From an uncultured Prevotella sp. (GTDB lineage: Bacteria > Bacteroidota > Bacteroidia > Bacteroidales > Bacteroidaceae): a stretch of 64,000 bases of DNA. The stretch covers positions 1-64,000 of the forward strand of contig CAJOCR010000010.1 in the NCBI GenBank assembly GCA_905236755.1, given 5' to 3'. Position numbers and translations under genes: made by a program. The notes under the pieces were generated by a model. That model ran no database searches. It saw only the letters and a program-made list of their open reading frames with translations, and had not been told where the DNA came from. This document shows, one piece after another, positions 28,830 through 37,142 of this stretch. The stretch's first letter is position 1. Every line of letters starts with the position of its first letter.

Positions 28830-29669
28830 ATGAAACATACTAAAGAAGAAAAGCTAAAAGCCTTTGGCAGGCTCCTTGATGTGCAACACCGACTTCGTAA
28901 GGAATGCCCATGGGATAAGAAACAAACATACGAGAGTCTGCGTCCAAACACCATCGAGGAAGTATTTGAACTTTGCGATGCGCTGATGAAGAACGACAGC
29001 AAGGAAATAAAGAAAGAATTGGGCGACGTGATGGAACACATCATGTTCTACTCTATCATAGGCAACGAGAACAATGACTTTGACATTGCTGATGTATGCA
29101 ATCAGGAAGCCGACAAGCTGATGTTCCGTCACCCATTCATTGATTGGACTGGTTGGGAAGGCGATCCAAAAGCAAAGAACAACGAAAATACAGACGCTGA
29201 GAAGCCTGCTGATGCTGAAAGCGTAGAAATGACTTGGGAACAGATAAAGCAGAAAGAGAAAGACGGCAATAAGACCGTTCTTAGCGGCGTTCCCAACGCA
29301 CTGCCAAGTCTTATTAAAGCTTATCGCATTCAGGACAAAGCACGCAACGTGGGTTTCGACTGGAAAGAGAAAGAAGACGTATGGGACAAGGTCAGAGAAG
29401 AACTCAACGAACTTGAGGCAGAACTAAGAAAAGAAGACAAAGAGAACAGCACTAAGGAACTCGGTGATTTCCTCTTCAGCGTGATAAATGCTGCCCGCCT
29501 CTATCATCTTAATCCTGACAATGCTCTTGAGCATACCAACCAGAAATTTATCTCTCGCTTTGGCTATATTGAGCAACACGTGAAAGCAGCAGGAAAAGAG
29601 TTCAAGGATCTTACCCTTGAAGAGATGGATGCTTTATGGAACGAAGCTAAGAAATTAGAAAAACAATAG
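28830..29669 (+). CDS. mazG: Nucleoside triphosphate pyrophosphohydrolase MazG
   Basis: MazG, 279 aa, hydrolyses (d)NTPs to monophosphates and PPi as house-cleaning. It has two tandem MazG domains: the first with RLRKECPWDKKQTYESLRPNTIEEVFELCDAL and ELGDVMEHIMFY (about 15-75), the second with EELNELEAEL and KELGDFLFSVINAARL. The EExxE...ExxD metal sites are intact in both. The short linker is rich in Glu, Asn and Lys. A hairpin terminator follows (29676-29707). Confidence 0.95.
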   Translation: MKHTKEEKLKAFGRLLDVQHRLRKECPWDKKQTYESLRPNTIEEVFELCDALMKNDSKEIKKELGDVMEHIMFYSIIGNENNDFDIADVCNQEADKLMFRHPFIDWTGWEGDPKAKNNENTDAEKPADAESVEMTWEQIKQKEKDGNKTVLSGVPNALPSLIKAYRIQDKARNVGFDWKEKEDVWDKVREELNELEAELRKEDKENSTKELGDFLFSVINAARLYHLNPDNALEHTNQKFISRFGYIEQHVKAAGKEFKDLTLEEMDALWNEAKKLEKQ

Positions 29670-29671
29670 AA

Positions 29672-29801
29672 CGAAAAAAGGAACTTGTCTCACGACAAAT
29701 TCCTTTTCCATACTTACTAAAACTAAATTAACCACTAAAAAAACTAATCTTATTTAAAGTTATTACTTTAATCAAATTCCATTCCCTAAATCACTTTAGG
29801 T
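29672..29801 (-). ncRNA. Candidate small RNA antisense to the mazG downstream region
   Basis: On the minus strand a full promoter (29807-29837) faces left and about 95 bases later the transcript would meet a hairpin (29676-29707) whose minus-strand 3' side ends in a T-run. No open frame of useful size lies between, so a transcript of about 130 bases is predicted. It ends close to the mazG stop on the opposite strand. Ends are estimated from the motifs only. Confidence 0.4.
29676..29707. terminator. Bidirectional terminator after mazG
   Basis: AAAAGGAACTTGTC (29676-29689) pairs with GACAAATTCCTTTT (29694-29707), with one C-A mismatch and T-runs on both strands. Confidence 0.75.
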
Positions 29802-29806
29802 AACTG

Positions 29807-29837
29807 CAAAGGTACTAACTTTCTCGAAACTACCAAA
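29807..29837 (-). promoter_or_regulatory. Orphan minus-strand promoter
   Basis: Minus-strand TTTG (29834-29837), exactly 19 bases, then TACCTTTG (29807-29814). It points into the gap after mazG, where no minus-strand gene exists. Confidence 0.5.
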
Positions 29838-29920
29838 GTCTCACGGTACTTTTTTTCTTAAAAAGGCGATATTTATTCCATTTTTAACAGTTGCCGCCCG
29901 ACTTTAGACCTTTTTTAAAG

Positions 29921-31477
29921 TTAGAATCGATAACCAACAGTCATCATAAACTGGTGACGGTTGTTCTCAACTTTAACACCATTTGCAATATTATCATTAA
30001 CAGAAGGCTCTACTGCATTCTCATAATAGTTCATGAATGGATGGAACTCACCCTTTGTTGCACTATACTGATAAGCTAAATCAATATTGAAATTCTTGAT
30101 TGAGTAGCCAATACCGCAGGTAAGACGGTTAGTATCCTTCCAGTTGGTGTAATCTGTCTGTGAAGCATAATAACTACCCTGAGAATATATTGAACCATCC
30201 TTGTAGCCGTCGTTCATATTATACATACCTGAAAGGAAGTTGTAACCAGCACGCACAGCAAGATGTGGTGTAACCTTCACCTCACCACCAACCTTCAAAG
30301 TATGAACGCCTTTCAAGGTACGCTTAGTATGACTGTTCATAGACTTATCGCTTGAACTTGTCTCGTAATATGTACCGTTCCAGCTATCATAGTATTCACC
30401 GTCCTTCTCTCTACTGTCAATACTTCCGTAATCAGCATACTCGTAAGTAACGCCAAGAGCAAGCACGTTATCGACAGTATGACCAAGACTAAGACCAAAC
30501 TTCCAAGGAGTATTCACTCTGAAGCTAAGACTTTCGCTTGAACTAAAGGCATCTTTCCCGTCGGTAAGTACAGTGTAATTACTTGTAGTAAGATCGTAGA
30601 ATGTAGGTGTATGGATATAAGCACCAATACGGAACGGACTTGACTCTATTGGACGGAAGATTGCACCAACCTTTACATCAAAACCTGTACCGGTAATCTT
30701 ACGGTTGTCAAGAACAGCCATTGTACCTATCTCTTCTGGATTATCAACAAGTCGCTCTACATATTCACTGTATCCGTTATAATGAACATCGTGAATACCT
30801 ACTGTAAGACCAAGATACCAGCGGTTGCCCAAGTTTCCACTAACGTTGAAATCGTATTCGCCAATATATCCCTTGTCGCCACGATCATAGACATAACCAT
30901 TGGCAACATAATTATAGAATGTTTGATCAACCGCATTATACAACAGGTGCTCTGTATATAGATAGTCAAGCTGAGTATAATCCAAATTTAAATCATTAGG
31001 ATTAAAGTAATCACTTGCCATCTTATGAAAATACTTAATATAACTAAGCTTATTCTGCGAAGCATTATTCAAAGCGTCAGCAGCACTAAGAATACTATTA
31101 AAGTTTCTACTCTTATGATAGTTGAAACCGAAGTTCAAATACGAATTACGGTCTTGTTTCATTGAGTAAACAATACCAAGCTGGTCAAAGCTCAGAGCCG
31201 TTTTGCTGGCATTACCAAAGCTCTTATACTTTTCCTGAGAAGTGATGCTAAGACTACCGTCAACCTTTGATTTACGGAACAAGCCAACACCAGCTGGGTT
31301 TGTTGAAATAGTAGAGATATCAGCACCTAAAGCTTCCATTGCTCCACCCATACCCACATAGCGTGCAGTACCGTTCAAGTCGTTATCAATGAGCTTAGTA
31401 TTCTCGTATGTCTCCTGAGCTGCTGCTGGCATTGCCAACAGAGCAAGAGAAGCCAAATATAATAATCTTGTTTTCAT
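29921..31477 (-). CDS. FadL/OmpP1-type outer-membrane protein
   Basis: Exported beta-barrel of 518 aa. The signal peptide MKTRLLYLASLALLAMPAAAQ is followed by GTARYVGMGGAMEALGADISTISTNPAGVGLF, the N-terminal hatch motif (ending NPAG) of the FadL/OmpP1/TodX family. The rest is alternating aromatic-rich beta strands ending in the C-terminal Phe (MTVGYRF). FadL homologues pass hydrophobic compounds; such proteins in Prevotella are sometimes labelled hemin receptors, for which nothing here is specific. It lies 46 bases after the gene at 31524 on the same strand and is probably co-transcribed. Confidence 0.85.
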   Translation of the reverse strand: MKTRLLYLASLALLAMPAAAQETYENTKLIDNDLNGTARYVGMGGAMEALGADISTISTNPAGVGLFRKSKVDGSLSITSQEKYKSFGNASKTALSFDQLGIVYSMKQDRNSYLNFGFNYHKSRNFNSILSAADALNNASQNKLSYIKYFHKMASDYFNPNDLNLDYTQLDYLYTEHLLYNAVDQTFYNYVANGYVYDRGDKGYIGEYDFNVSGNLGNRWYLGLTVGIHDVHYNGYSEYVERLVDNPEEIGTMAVLDNRKITGTGFDVKVGAIFRPIESSPFRIGAYIHTPTFYDLTTSNYTVLTDGKDAFSSSESLSFRVNTPWKFGLSLGHTVDNVLALGVTYEYADYGSIDSREKDGEYYDSWNGTYYETSSSDKSMNSHTKRTLKGVHTLKVGGEVKVTPHLAVRAGYNFLSGMYNMNDGYKDGSIYSQGSYYASQTDYTNWKDTNRLTCGIGYSIKNFNIDLAYQYSATKGEFHPFMNYYENAVEPSVNDNIANGVKVENNRHQFMMTVGYRF

Positions 31478-31523
31478 ATTTGTATCTTTATGATTAATCG
31501 TTTTATGTTTTCACATCACTACT

Positions 31524-32513
31524 CTATCTGCGATTGCCGAAGTGGCCACCACCGCCACCACCGCCTGAGCGGCTGCCTCCGCCTGAAGAATGGGCACCAC
31601 CGAAGCTGCCACCACCAGAACGACTACCACCAAAGCTGCTGTTTGAATTGTTAGTGCTTCGAGATGGGTTCGAGTTCCATCCGGAATTATTATTGTTGTT
31701 ATTGTTAGTATTCATACTACGTGTACCGCCAAAACGCACATTACTGTTGTTCAGGTTCACACCACGTGTAGCAACAGAGTTAGTTGAGTTGCGCTTTCCA
31801 AAAGAGCCACTACCAGTTGAGCGAGTTCCTCCGAAGTTTGTATTACCGAAGGTACGACCACCAGCAATACTGCTTCTTGAGTGATTGCGTGTACCAGCAG
31901 GACCTCTATAAGAAACGTAGCTTACAGTTGGATAGCCATAATAACGATACCAACCACCATAGTATGGATAGCCATAGCCATAATACCAAGGATCGTAGAA
32001 TCCTGCATAATAAGGATAACCATAACCCCAGTAACCATAATAATATGGATCATACCAGCCATATCTCCAGAATGGATCATAACCCCAATAAGGTCCATAA
32101 CCCCAACGGTAAGAATAGAACCAAGGATCATAGAAACCGTCCCAACGACTCATGCGTCGAGTGTACAAGTAGTCGTCAAGATCATCCTGAGAAACCACTG
32201 TATCATAATACTTACCTACAAAAGTAGTATCAATATATGCAGAATCAGGATAAACACCATTACCCTTCTTGAATTCTATGATGTCGTTGCCCTTTTCGTC
32301 AACGCCCACTTTCTGATAAAGACTCCATGATTTGCCTCTACGATTATATTCATCAACATCACGATTACTACCTACGTAATATGCAGGCTTGGAATCAATG
32401 GAACTAACTTCTGATTTCACACTCTTCTTTGGTGTGAAATAAAGGTCGTCTTGCGCCATAGACACTATAGGCAACGAACCTAAAAGGACCGAGATAAGAA
32501 AGAACTTTTTCAT
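31524..32513 (-). CDS. Secreted Tyr/Gly/Trp-rich low-complexity protein
   Basis: Exported protein of 329 aa (signal peptide to about residue 20, SMAQ). Residues about 20-125 are ordinary. Residues about 125-205 are extremely rich in Tyr, Gly, Trp and Pro (repeats such as YWGYGYPYY and GFYDPWYYGY). Residues about 215-329 are Ser/Gly/Asn/Arg repeats with FGGTRS-like units and a Gly tail ending HFGNRR. It is not a recognised domain; such proteins may be surface-associated, adhesive or disordered. It lies 46 bases upstream of the FadL-type gene. Proline-rich frames on the opposite strand are shadows of this composition. Confidence 0.8.
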   Translation of the reverse strand: MKKFFLISVLLGSLPIVSMAQDDLYFTPKKSVKSEVSSIDSKPAYYVGSNRDVDEYNRRGKSWSLYQKVGVDEKGNDIIEFKKGNGVYPDSAYIDTTFVGKYYDTVVSQDDLDDYLYTRRMSRWDGFYDPWFYSYRWGYGPYWGYDPFWRYGWYDPYYYGYWGYGYPYYAGFYDPWYYGYGYPYYGGWYRYYGYPTVSYVSYRGPAGTRNHSRSSIAGGRTFGNTNFGGTRSTGSGSFGKRNSTNSVATRGVNLNNSNVRFGGTRSMNTNNNNNNNSGWNSNPSRSTNNSNSSFGGSRSGGGSFGGAHSSGGGSRSGGGGGGGHFGNRR

Positions 32514-32625
32514 ATTTTACCCTCCTTATGTATATTTACTTTTTCTATGCTACAAAAATATTGGTTTATTTACTGCAAATTTAAGGAAATTCCCTAATCA
32601 ATGGTAGGTTTTTCCCTATTTTTTA

Positions 32626-32633
32626 TATATTTG
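32626..32633 (+). promoter_or_regulatory. -7 box of prmA
   Basis: TATATTTG, 22 bases before the ATG at 32655. The divergent minus-strand gene has a TATTTTTG box at 32553-32560. Confidence 0.6.
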
Positions 32634-32654
32634 CAACATAAAAAGCTTTAATGT

Positions 32655-33551
32655 ATGAAATATTATGCGATAAAATTCAACATTCAAACTTCTGACGACA
32701 TGCTACAGGTTGCTCGCGACCTATTAGCTGACAGTGCCGCCGAAGCAGGATGTGAATCTTTTGAAGATACTGACAATGGGCTTACCGCCTATGCACAACA
32801 AGAAATATGGAACCAAGAAGAGATGGATTCACAAATAGAGAACTTCCCCCTTCTTGACACAAAAATTACTTACACCGTAGAGGATGCGGAAGACAAAGAC
32901 TGGAATCAGTGTTGGGAAGATGAAGGTTTTGCACCTATCATCGTTGACGACAAGATTGTTATCTACGATGCCAAGCACACTACTCTTGACGAACTGTCGG
33001 CTCTGAGCACCAATGCAGAAACAACCATTGCTATAGATGCGCAATTAGCATTCGGAACAGGCACCCATCAGACAACACGCATGATTGTCTCTACCCTACT
33101 GCATAGCGACATTGAAGGCAAGAGAGTTCTTGACTGCGGATGCGGTACAGGTATTCTGGGTATCACCGCTTCAAAACTTGGCGCACAAGAAGTTGTTGGT
33201 TACGACATTGATGACTGGAGCGTAAACAACACCCGTCATAATGCAGAAATAAATAAGGTTGAGAACATGGAGGTTCTTCATGGCGACAGCACGGTATTGA
33301 ACCACATCAGTGGAATGTTTGATATTGTAATGGCAAATATCAACCGCAACATCCTTCTTCAAGACATGCATCAGTTCCGCGACGTGATGAGCGGAAACTC
33401 CACACTTATCCTTAGCGGATTCTACGAGGAAGACGTACCCCTTCTACTTGAAAAAGCTAAAGAATTAGGACTTGAGGAATATGGCCGTAAGACTGACGAC
33501 AACTGGTGTTGTCTGGCTCTTACCACAACTCACTATCACACCTGTAGATAA
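32655..33551 (+). CDS. prmA: Ribosomal protein L11 methyltransferase
   Basis: PrmA, 298 aa, trimethylates ribosomal protein L11 with SAM. The N-terminal substrate-recognition domain (about 1-95) is followed by AFGTGTHQTTRMIV, the SAM motif VLDCGCGTGILGI (about 157-169), VGYDIDDWSVNNT and the catalytic-region DIVMANINRNILL. These are all PrmA hallmarks. The gene is convergent with the GH25 gene, with stops only 2 bases apart. Confidence 0.94.
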   Translation: MKYYAIKFNIQTSDDMLQVARDLLADSAAEAGCESFEDTDNGLTAYAQQEIWNQEEMDSQIENFPLLDTKITYTVEDAEDKDWNQCWEDEGFAPIIVDDKIVIYDAKHTTLDELSALSTNAETTIAIDAQLAFGTGTHQTTRMIVSTLLHSDIEGKRVLDCGCGTGILGITASKLGAQEVVGYDIDDWSVNNTRHNAEINKVENMEVLHGDSTVLNHISGMFDIVMANINRNILLQDMHQFRDVMSGNSTLILSGFYEEDVPLLLEKAKELGLEEYGRKTDDNWCCLALTTTHYHTCR

Positions 33552-33553
33552 CC

Positions 33554-34438
33554 CTACCACTCGTTATCTTGATTACCGATAGTAAGTTTTCTTAAGTCGT
33601 AATAACTACCGTTATAAATATTGAAGTCGACATATCCCTTCACCCCGGGGAGCTTGCCGGCATCAGTATGCTGCCAGAACTTCCATTCACCCTGATATTC
33701 CACCTTCTTCACATAATAATGCGCTATCCAATAAGGATAGTCATCGAATACAGGTGCATTTAGATAGTTCTGCTTGAATTTATAATAAGTATAGATGATA
33801 GGCTTCACATGATACTTATCTTCTACAATATGCAACCATGTAAGCACGTCACGCTGAAAATCTTCCACCGACTGGTCTTTCTTCTTATGTTCAATATCAA
33901 GAACAGGCGGAAGATCGCCATCCTGCAGATGAACCTTTTTTAAAAACCAATAAGCCTGTTCGCGAGCCGACGACTTATTTGTCCAGAAATGATAAGCACC
34001 ACGAATAAAACCATAGTCGCGGGCATTTTCAAAATTATCATAGAAAGTATCGTCTAAACGCGAAGAGCCCTCGGTACTCTTCATAATGATAAAGCGGATT
34101 GGGCAACCTTCTATCATACCGTTCTGTAGCTCATCCCAATCAATCTTTCCTTGATAATGACTAATATCTATACCGTGAATCTCATAGCCTTCGGGGTATT
34201 TAGCATCACCATAAAGGGCACGCCAACGAAAACCCATTGGTCCTACAAAGAAATAGTAGAATAACCATACATACAATGTGATGATGCCCACGCCACCAAT
34301 CCAAAGAGCCAAACGGTTCTTCTTGTAGAACGTAAAAAAAGAAGAATGACGGGAACCACGCGAGCCACGACCACTTTTCTTCCGATGATAAGTATTGGAA
34401 GAAGCATTCTTTCGTGAATAGCGTTTTGTTCCCGTCAT
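33554..34438 (-). CDS. GH25 lysozyme-like protein with N-terminal membrane anchor
   Basis: Glycoside hydrolase family 25 muramidase of 294 aa. A very basic, Ser/Arg-rich N-terminus (1 to about 38) precedes one membrane helix (about 42-65), so the enzyme is anchored with its catalytic part outside. The GH25 barrel has HGIDISHYQGKIDW (catalytic Asp), FIIMKSTEGSS, PPVLDIEHKK (catalytic Asp-x-Glu) and KFWQHTDAG. It likely cuts peptidoglycan between MurNAc and GlcNAc, for remodelling or defence. It follows the PPi-PFK gene by 17 bases on the same strand. Confidence 0.9.
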   Translation of the reverse strand: MTGTKRYSRKNASSNTYHRKKSGRGSRGSRHSSFFTFYKKNRLALWIGGVGIITLYVWLFYYFFVGPMGFRWRALYGDAKYPEGYEIHGIDISHYQGKIDWDELQNGMIEGCPIRFIIMKSTEGSSRLDDTFYDNFENARDYGFIRGAYHFWTNKSSAREQAYWFLKKVHLQDGDLPPVLDIEHKKKDQSVEDFQRDVLTWLHIVEDKYHVKPIIYTYYKFKQNYLNAPVFDDYPYWIAHYYVKKVEYQGEWKFWQHTDAGKLPGVKGYVDFNIYNGSYYDLRKLTIGNQDNEW

Positions 34439-34455
34439 TTATTTAGAACTAATGA

Positions 34456-36093
34456 TTACTTAGCCTGTTCCAAAGCCAAAGTACGTGTTGTCTGGTCGCA
34501 AACAGCTGCAGGACCCCAGTACTGGATTGGACCTGGATAGATATAGCCTGTTTCAACAGCAAGACGATCACGCATAGCCTCCCAAGCCTTGAAAGGAGCA
34601 CCGTCGAGCTCTACAAGAGCCTTACGGATAACTGGCTTCATCTCACCGTTACGCTTCTCCATGTTCATCATCATAGTGATTGGCACACCACCTGCCTGCC
34701 AGTTATCAGCTACGTCAGTAGTATTCTTAACGATAGCCATATAACCAGTCTTGCCATTAGCAATCAGCTGAGCTGCTGAAGTACCAAGAGCGTAGCAGTA
34801 GTCAGCATCGAAGTTAGAAGGAGCTGCACAACGACCCTCGTAACCGAAGAAGTGGTGCAAAGCAGAGAACTTACCTACATACTTACCCTCTGCCTTCATC
34901 TGATCAAGCTTCTGACCAACCATAGTTGACAACAACTTCTCTGTCTCGATCAATGAAACCTGTACGTTTCCGTGTGGGTCACGGTCGAGAGCCAACTGGC
35001 GAGCAACGCCTGTAGGCAGAGAGTTGAATACAGCAAGGTTCTCAGCTGTGAGGTGAGACTTAGCGAAGTCGATAGTTTCTGTACGACCAAGGTTCTTAGC
35101 TTCTGGCAATGCCAATACATCGTTCAACTGAGCGATAAGCTTCTTGATAGCAGGAATAAACTCGATAAGACCCTCTGGGATGATAACAGTACCGAAGTTG
35201 TTACCGTTAGCAGCACGCTTAGCAACAGTCTCAGCAATAGAAGTTACGATATCATCGAGGCTCATAGCCTTAGCCTCTACCTCCTCAGAGATGAGACAGA
35301 TGTTTGGCTGTGTCTGCAAAGCACACTCAAGAGCGATATGAGAAGCTGAACGACCCATAACCTTGATGAAGTGCCAGTACTTACGTGCAGAGTTACAGTC
35401 ACGCTCGATGTTACCAATAAGCTCAGAATATGTCTTACAAGCTGTATCGAAACCGAAAGAAGTCTCAATCTGATCGTTCTTCAAGTCACCGTCGATAGTC
35501 TTAGGACAACCGATTACCTGTACGCCATAGTTCTTAGCTGCATAGTACTCAGCAAGTACACAAGCGTTAGTGTTAGAGTCGTCACCACCGATGATAACAA
35601 CAGCCTTGATATCGAGTTCACGGATAATTTCCAAACCCTTCTCGAACTGGTCAACCTTCTCAAGCTTTGTACGACCAGAACCAATCATATCGAAACCACC
35701 AGTGTTGCGATAGTTAGCAACTACATCGTCGGTAATCTCCATATAGTTGTGATCAACAAGACCACCAGGACCCATCAAGAAACCATAAAGACGGTTTTCT
35801 GGGTTCAATTTCTTAACAGCATCATAAAGACCACAGATAACGTTGTGACCACCAGGAGCCTGACCACCTGAGAGGATGATACCAACGTTCATCTTAGCTG
35901 TGTTAGCCTCGTCACCAGGTACGAACTCTACGAGAGGCATACCGTAAGTGTTAGGGAACAACTTCTTGATTTCTTCCTGGTCACCTACACTCTGAGTAGG
36001 CTCACCTTCTTTTACCTTTACTGCACCCTGGAGGCCCTTAGGCAGCTTTGGCTGGTAAGCAGCTCTCTCCTTCTGCAATGCACTAATTTCCAT
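34456..36093 (-). CDS. pfp: Diphosphate--fructose-6-phosphate 1-phosphotransferase
   Basis: PPi-dependent phosphofructokinase of 545 aa (long, plant-beta-like clade), reversibly phosphorylating fructose-6-phosphate with pyrophosphate. [12 protein letters not shown] has the GGDDS signature that blocks ATP and selects PPi, and [11 protein letters not shown] carries the Lys typical of PPi enzymes. GGQAPGGHN forms the phosphate loop, and [19 protein letters not shown] follows. The start at 36093 ([20 protein letters not shown]) is chosen over an upstream frame that overlaps the promoter. Using PPi instead of ATP is normal for anaerobic Bacteroidales glycolysis. Confidence 0.95.
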   Translation of the reverse strand: MEISALQKERAAYQPKLPKGLQGAVKVKEGEPTQSVGDQEEIKKLFPNTYGMPLVEFVPGDEANTAKMNVGIILSGGQAPGGHNVICGLYDAVKKLNPENRLYGFLMGPGGLVDHNYMEITDDVVANYRNTGGFDMIGSGRTKLEKVDQFEKGLEIIRELDIKAVVIIGGDDSNTNACVLAEYYAAKNYGVQVIGCPKTIDGDLKNDQIETSFGFDTACKTYSELIGNIERDCNSARKYWHFIKVMGRSASHIALECALQTQPNICLISEEVEAKAMSLDDIVTSIAETVAKRAANGNNFGTVIIPEGLIEFIPAIKKLIAQLNDVLALPEAKNLGRTETIDFAKSHLTAENLAVFNSLPTGVARQLALDRDPHGNVQVSLIETEKLLSTMVGQKLDQMKAEGKYVGKFSALHHFFGYEGRCAAPSNFDADYCYALGTSAAQLIANGKTGYMAIVKNTTDVADNWQAGGVPITMMMNMEKRNGEMKPVIRKALVELDGAPFKAWEAMRDRLAVETGYIYPGPIQYWGPAAVCDQTTRTLALEQAK

Positions 36094-36145
36094 AATAAAT
36101 TGTATTTTAATTAAAAAATTTAATCTACATAAAATTTCTGCTCTG

Positions 36146-36153
36146 CAAAAATA
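36146..36153 (-). promoter_or_regulatory. -7 box of pfp
   Basis: TATTTTTG on the minus strand, 53 bases before the ATG at 36093. The pfp leader is therefore about 50 bases and AT-rich. Confidence 0.55.
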
Positions 36154-36216
36154 GCGTTTTTCCACGAATTATGGAAAGAATTAATGGTTAAACTGCATTT
36201 TTTTTTGCACAAATAC

Positions 36217-36245
36217 TTGCATATCCCATTTTTTTTCTATCTTTG
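36217..36245 (+). promoter_or_regulatory. Promoter of the 90-aa gene operon
   Basis: TTG (36217-36219), 18 bases, then TATCTTTG (36238-36245). It drives the three closely packed genes from 36321. Confidence 0.55.
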
Positions 36246-36320
36246 ACATTGGATTGTGTTCTGAAGAAACAAATCCGTGCGAGAAAATATATTATTGTTT
36301 ACAACAAAACAAACGGAATT

Positions 36321-36593
36321 ATGGCTAACAAAAGAGATTTAAAAAAGACAATCGGTTTTATCTGCAGCGATATTTTTGCTGAAGCTTACGCTGCATCATT
36401 GGCATGTTCAGAAGAAAAGAAAGAGAACATTGCTGCTATCCTTTCATCTGTCATCATTACTCACAACGACTTTGTACGTCGCATTTCTCATCCTGAACCA
36501 GGATTGAAACAGAAAACTTATTTCAAGACTATCATTTCTGATTTCAACAAACAGGCATCTGAGCTTATTGACCAAATCGTTAATTTAGGGTAA
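36321..36593 (+). CDS. Conserved-type hypothetical protein, 90 aa
   Basis: Small, mostly helical soluble protein starting MANKRDLKKTIGFICSDIFAEA; the open frame extends upstream to the promoter, so the ATG at 36321 is used. It contains IAAILSSVIITHNDFVRRISHPEPGLKQKTYFKTII, with no signal peptide or membrane segment. I believe close relatives occur across Bacteroidales but no function is known to me. It is separated from the acyltransferase gene by one base, so the two are translationally linked. Confidence 0.8.
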   Translation: MANKRDLKKTIGFICSDIFAEAYAASLACSEEKKENIAAILSSVIITHNDFVRRISHPEPGLKQKTYFKTIISDFNKQASELIDQIVNLG

Positions 36594-36594
36594 T

Positions 36595-37140
36595 ATGCTG
36601 CAGAACCTTTGCAAGTGGATTTTATACAAGCGTTGGGGATGGAAAACAAATATAACCGTTGACCATCCCGACAAGTTTATCATCTGTTTAGCTCCTCACA
36701 CCAGCAACTGGGATTTTATTCTTGGTCAGCTTTACACTAAAGCCGAGGGCATGCACATCAATTTCCTTATGAAGAAAGAATGGTTTTTCTGGCCATTAGG
36801 ACCTATCTTCAAGAAACTTGGTGGAATACCAGTATGGCGTTCCAAGCACAGCAGCATGACTGATAATCTTGCCAACACAGCTATGCAACGCAACAGCTTT
36901 AAACTCTGCATCACTCCAGAAGGTACTCGTTCGCCAAATCCTGATTGGAAAAAGGGATTCTATTACATTGCACTCAAAGCACAGATTCCCGTTCTACTCT
37001 ATGGCGTTGACTACGAGAAGAAAACCATTGAGTGTACACGCAGTTTCATACCTTCAGGCGACATCGACACCGAGATGAATGAAGTAAAGACTTATTTCAG
37101 TCATTTCAAAGGCAAGTTCCCTGAGAAATTCAGATATTAA
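36595..37140 (+). CDS. PlsC-like 1-acyl-glycerol-3-phosphate acyltransferase family protein
   Basis: Acyltransferase of 181 aa. The catalytic HX4D motif is H35-TSNW-D40 and the phosphate-binding EGTRS is at about residues 107-111; GGIPVWRS lies between as motif II. It is shorter than typical PlsC (about 240 aa) and lacks an N-terminal membrane helix. Phospholipid or other lipid acylation at the membrane is inferred; the acceptor is unknown. It is packed between the 90-aa gene (1 base) and the amidase-like gene (2 bases). Confidence 0.87.
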   Translation: MLQNLCKWILYKRWGWKTNITVDHPDKFIICLAPHTSNWDFILGQLYTKAEGMHINFLMKKEWFFWPLGPIFKKLGGIPVWRSKHSSMTDNLANTAMQRNSFKLCITPEGTRSPNPDWKKGFYYIALKAQIPVLLYGVDYEKKTIECTRSFIPSGDIDTEMNEVKTYFSHFKGKFPEKFRY

Positions 37141-37142
37141 CA

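Noticed and set aside
31534..31884. Plus-strand Pro/Leu-rich open frame
   Set aside because: It is the complement of the Gly/Ser/Arg-rich coding region of the minus-strand secreted protein.
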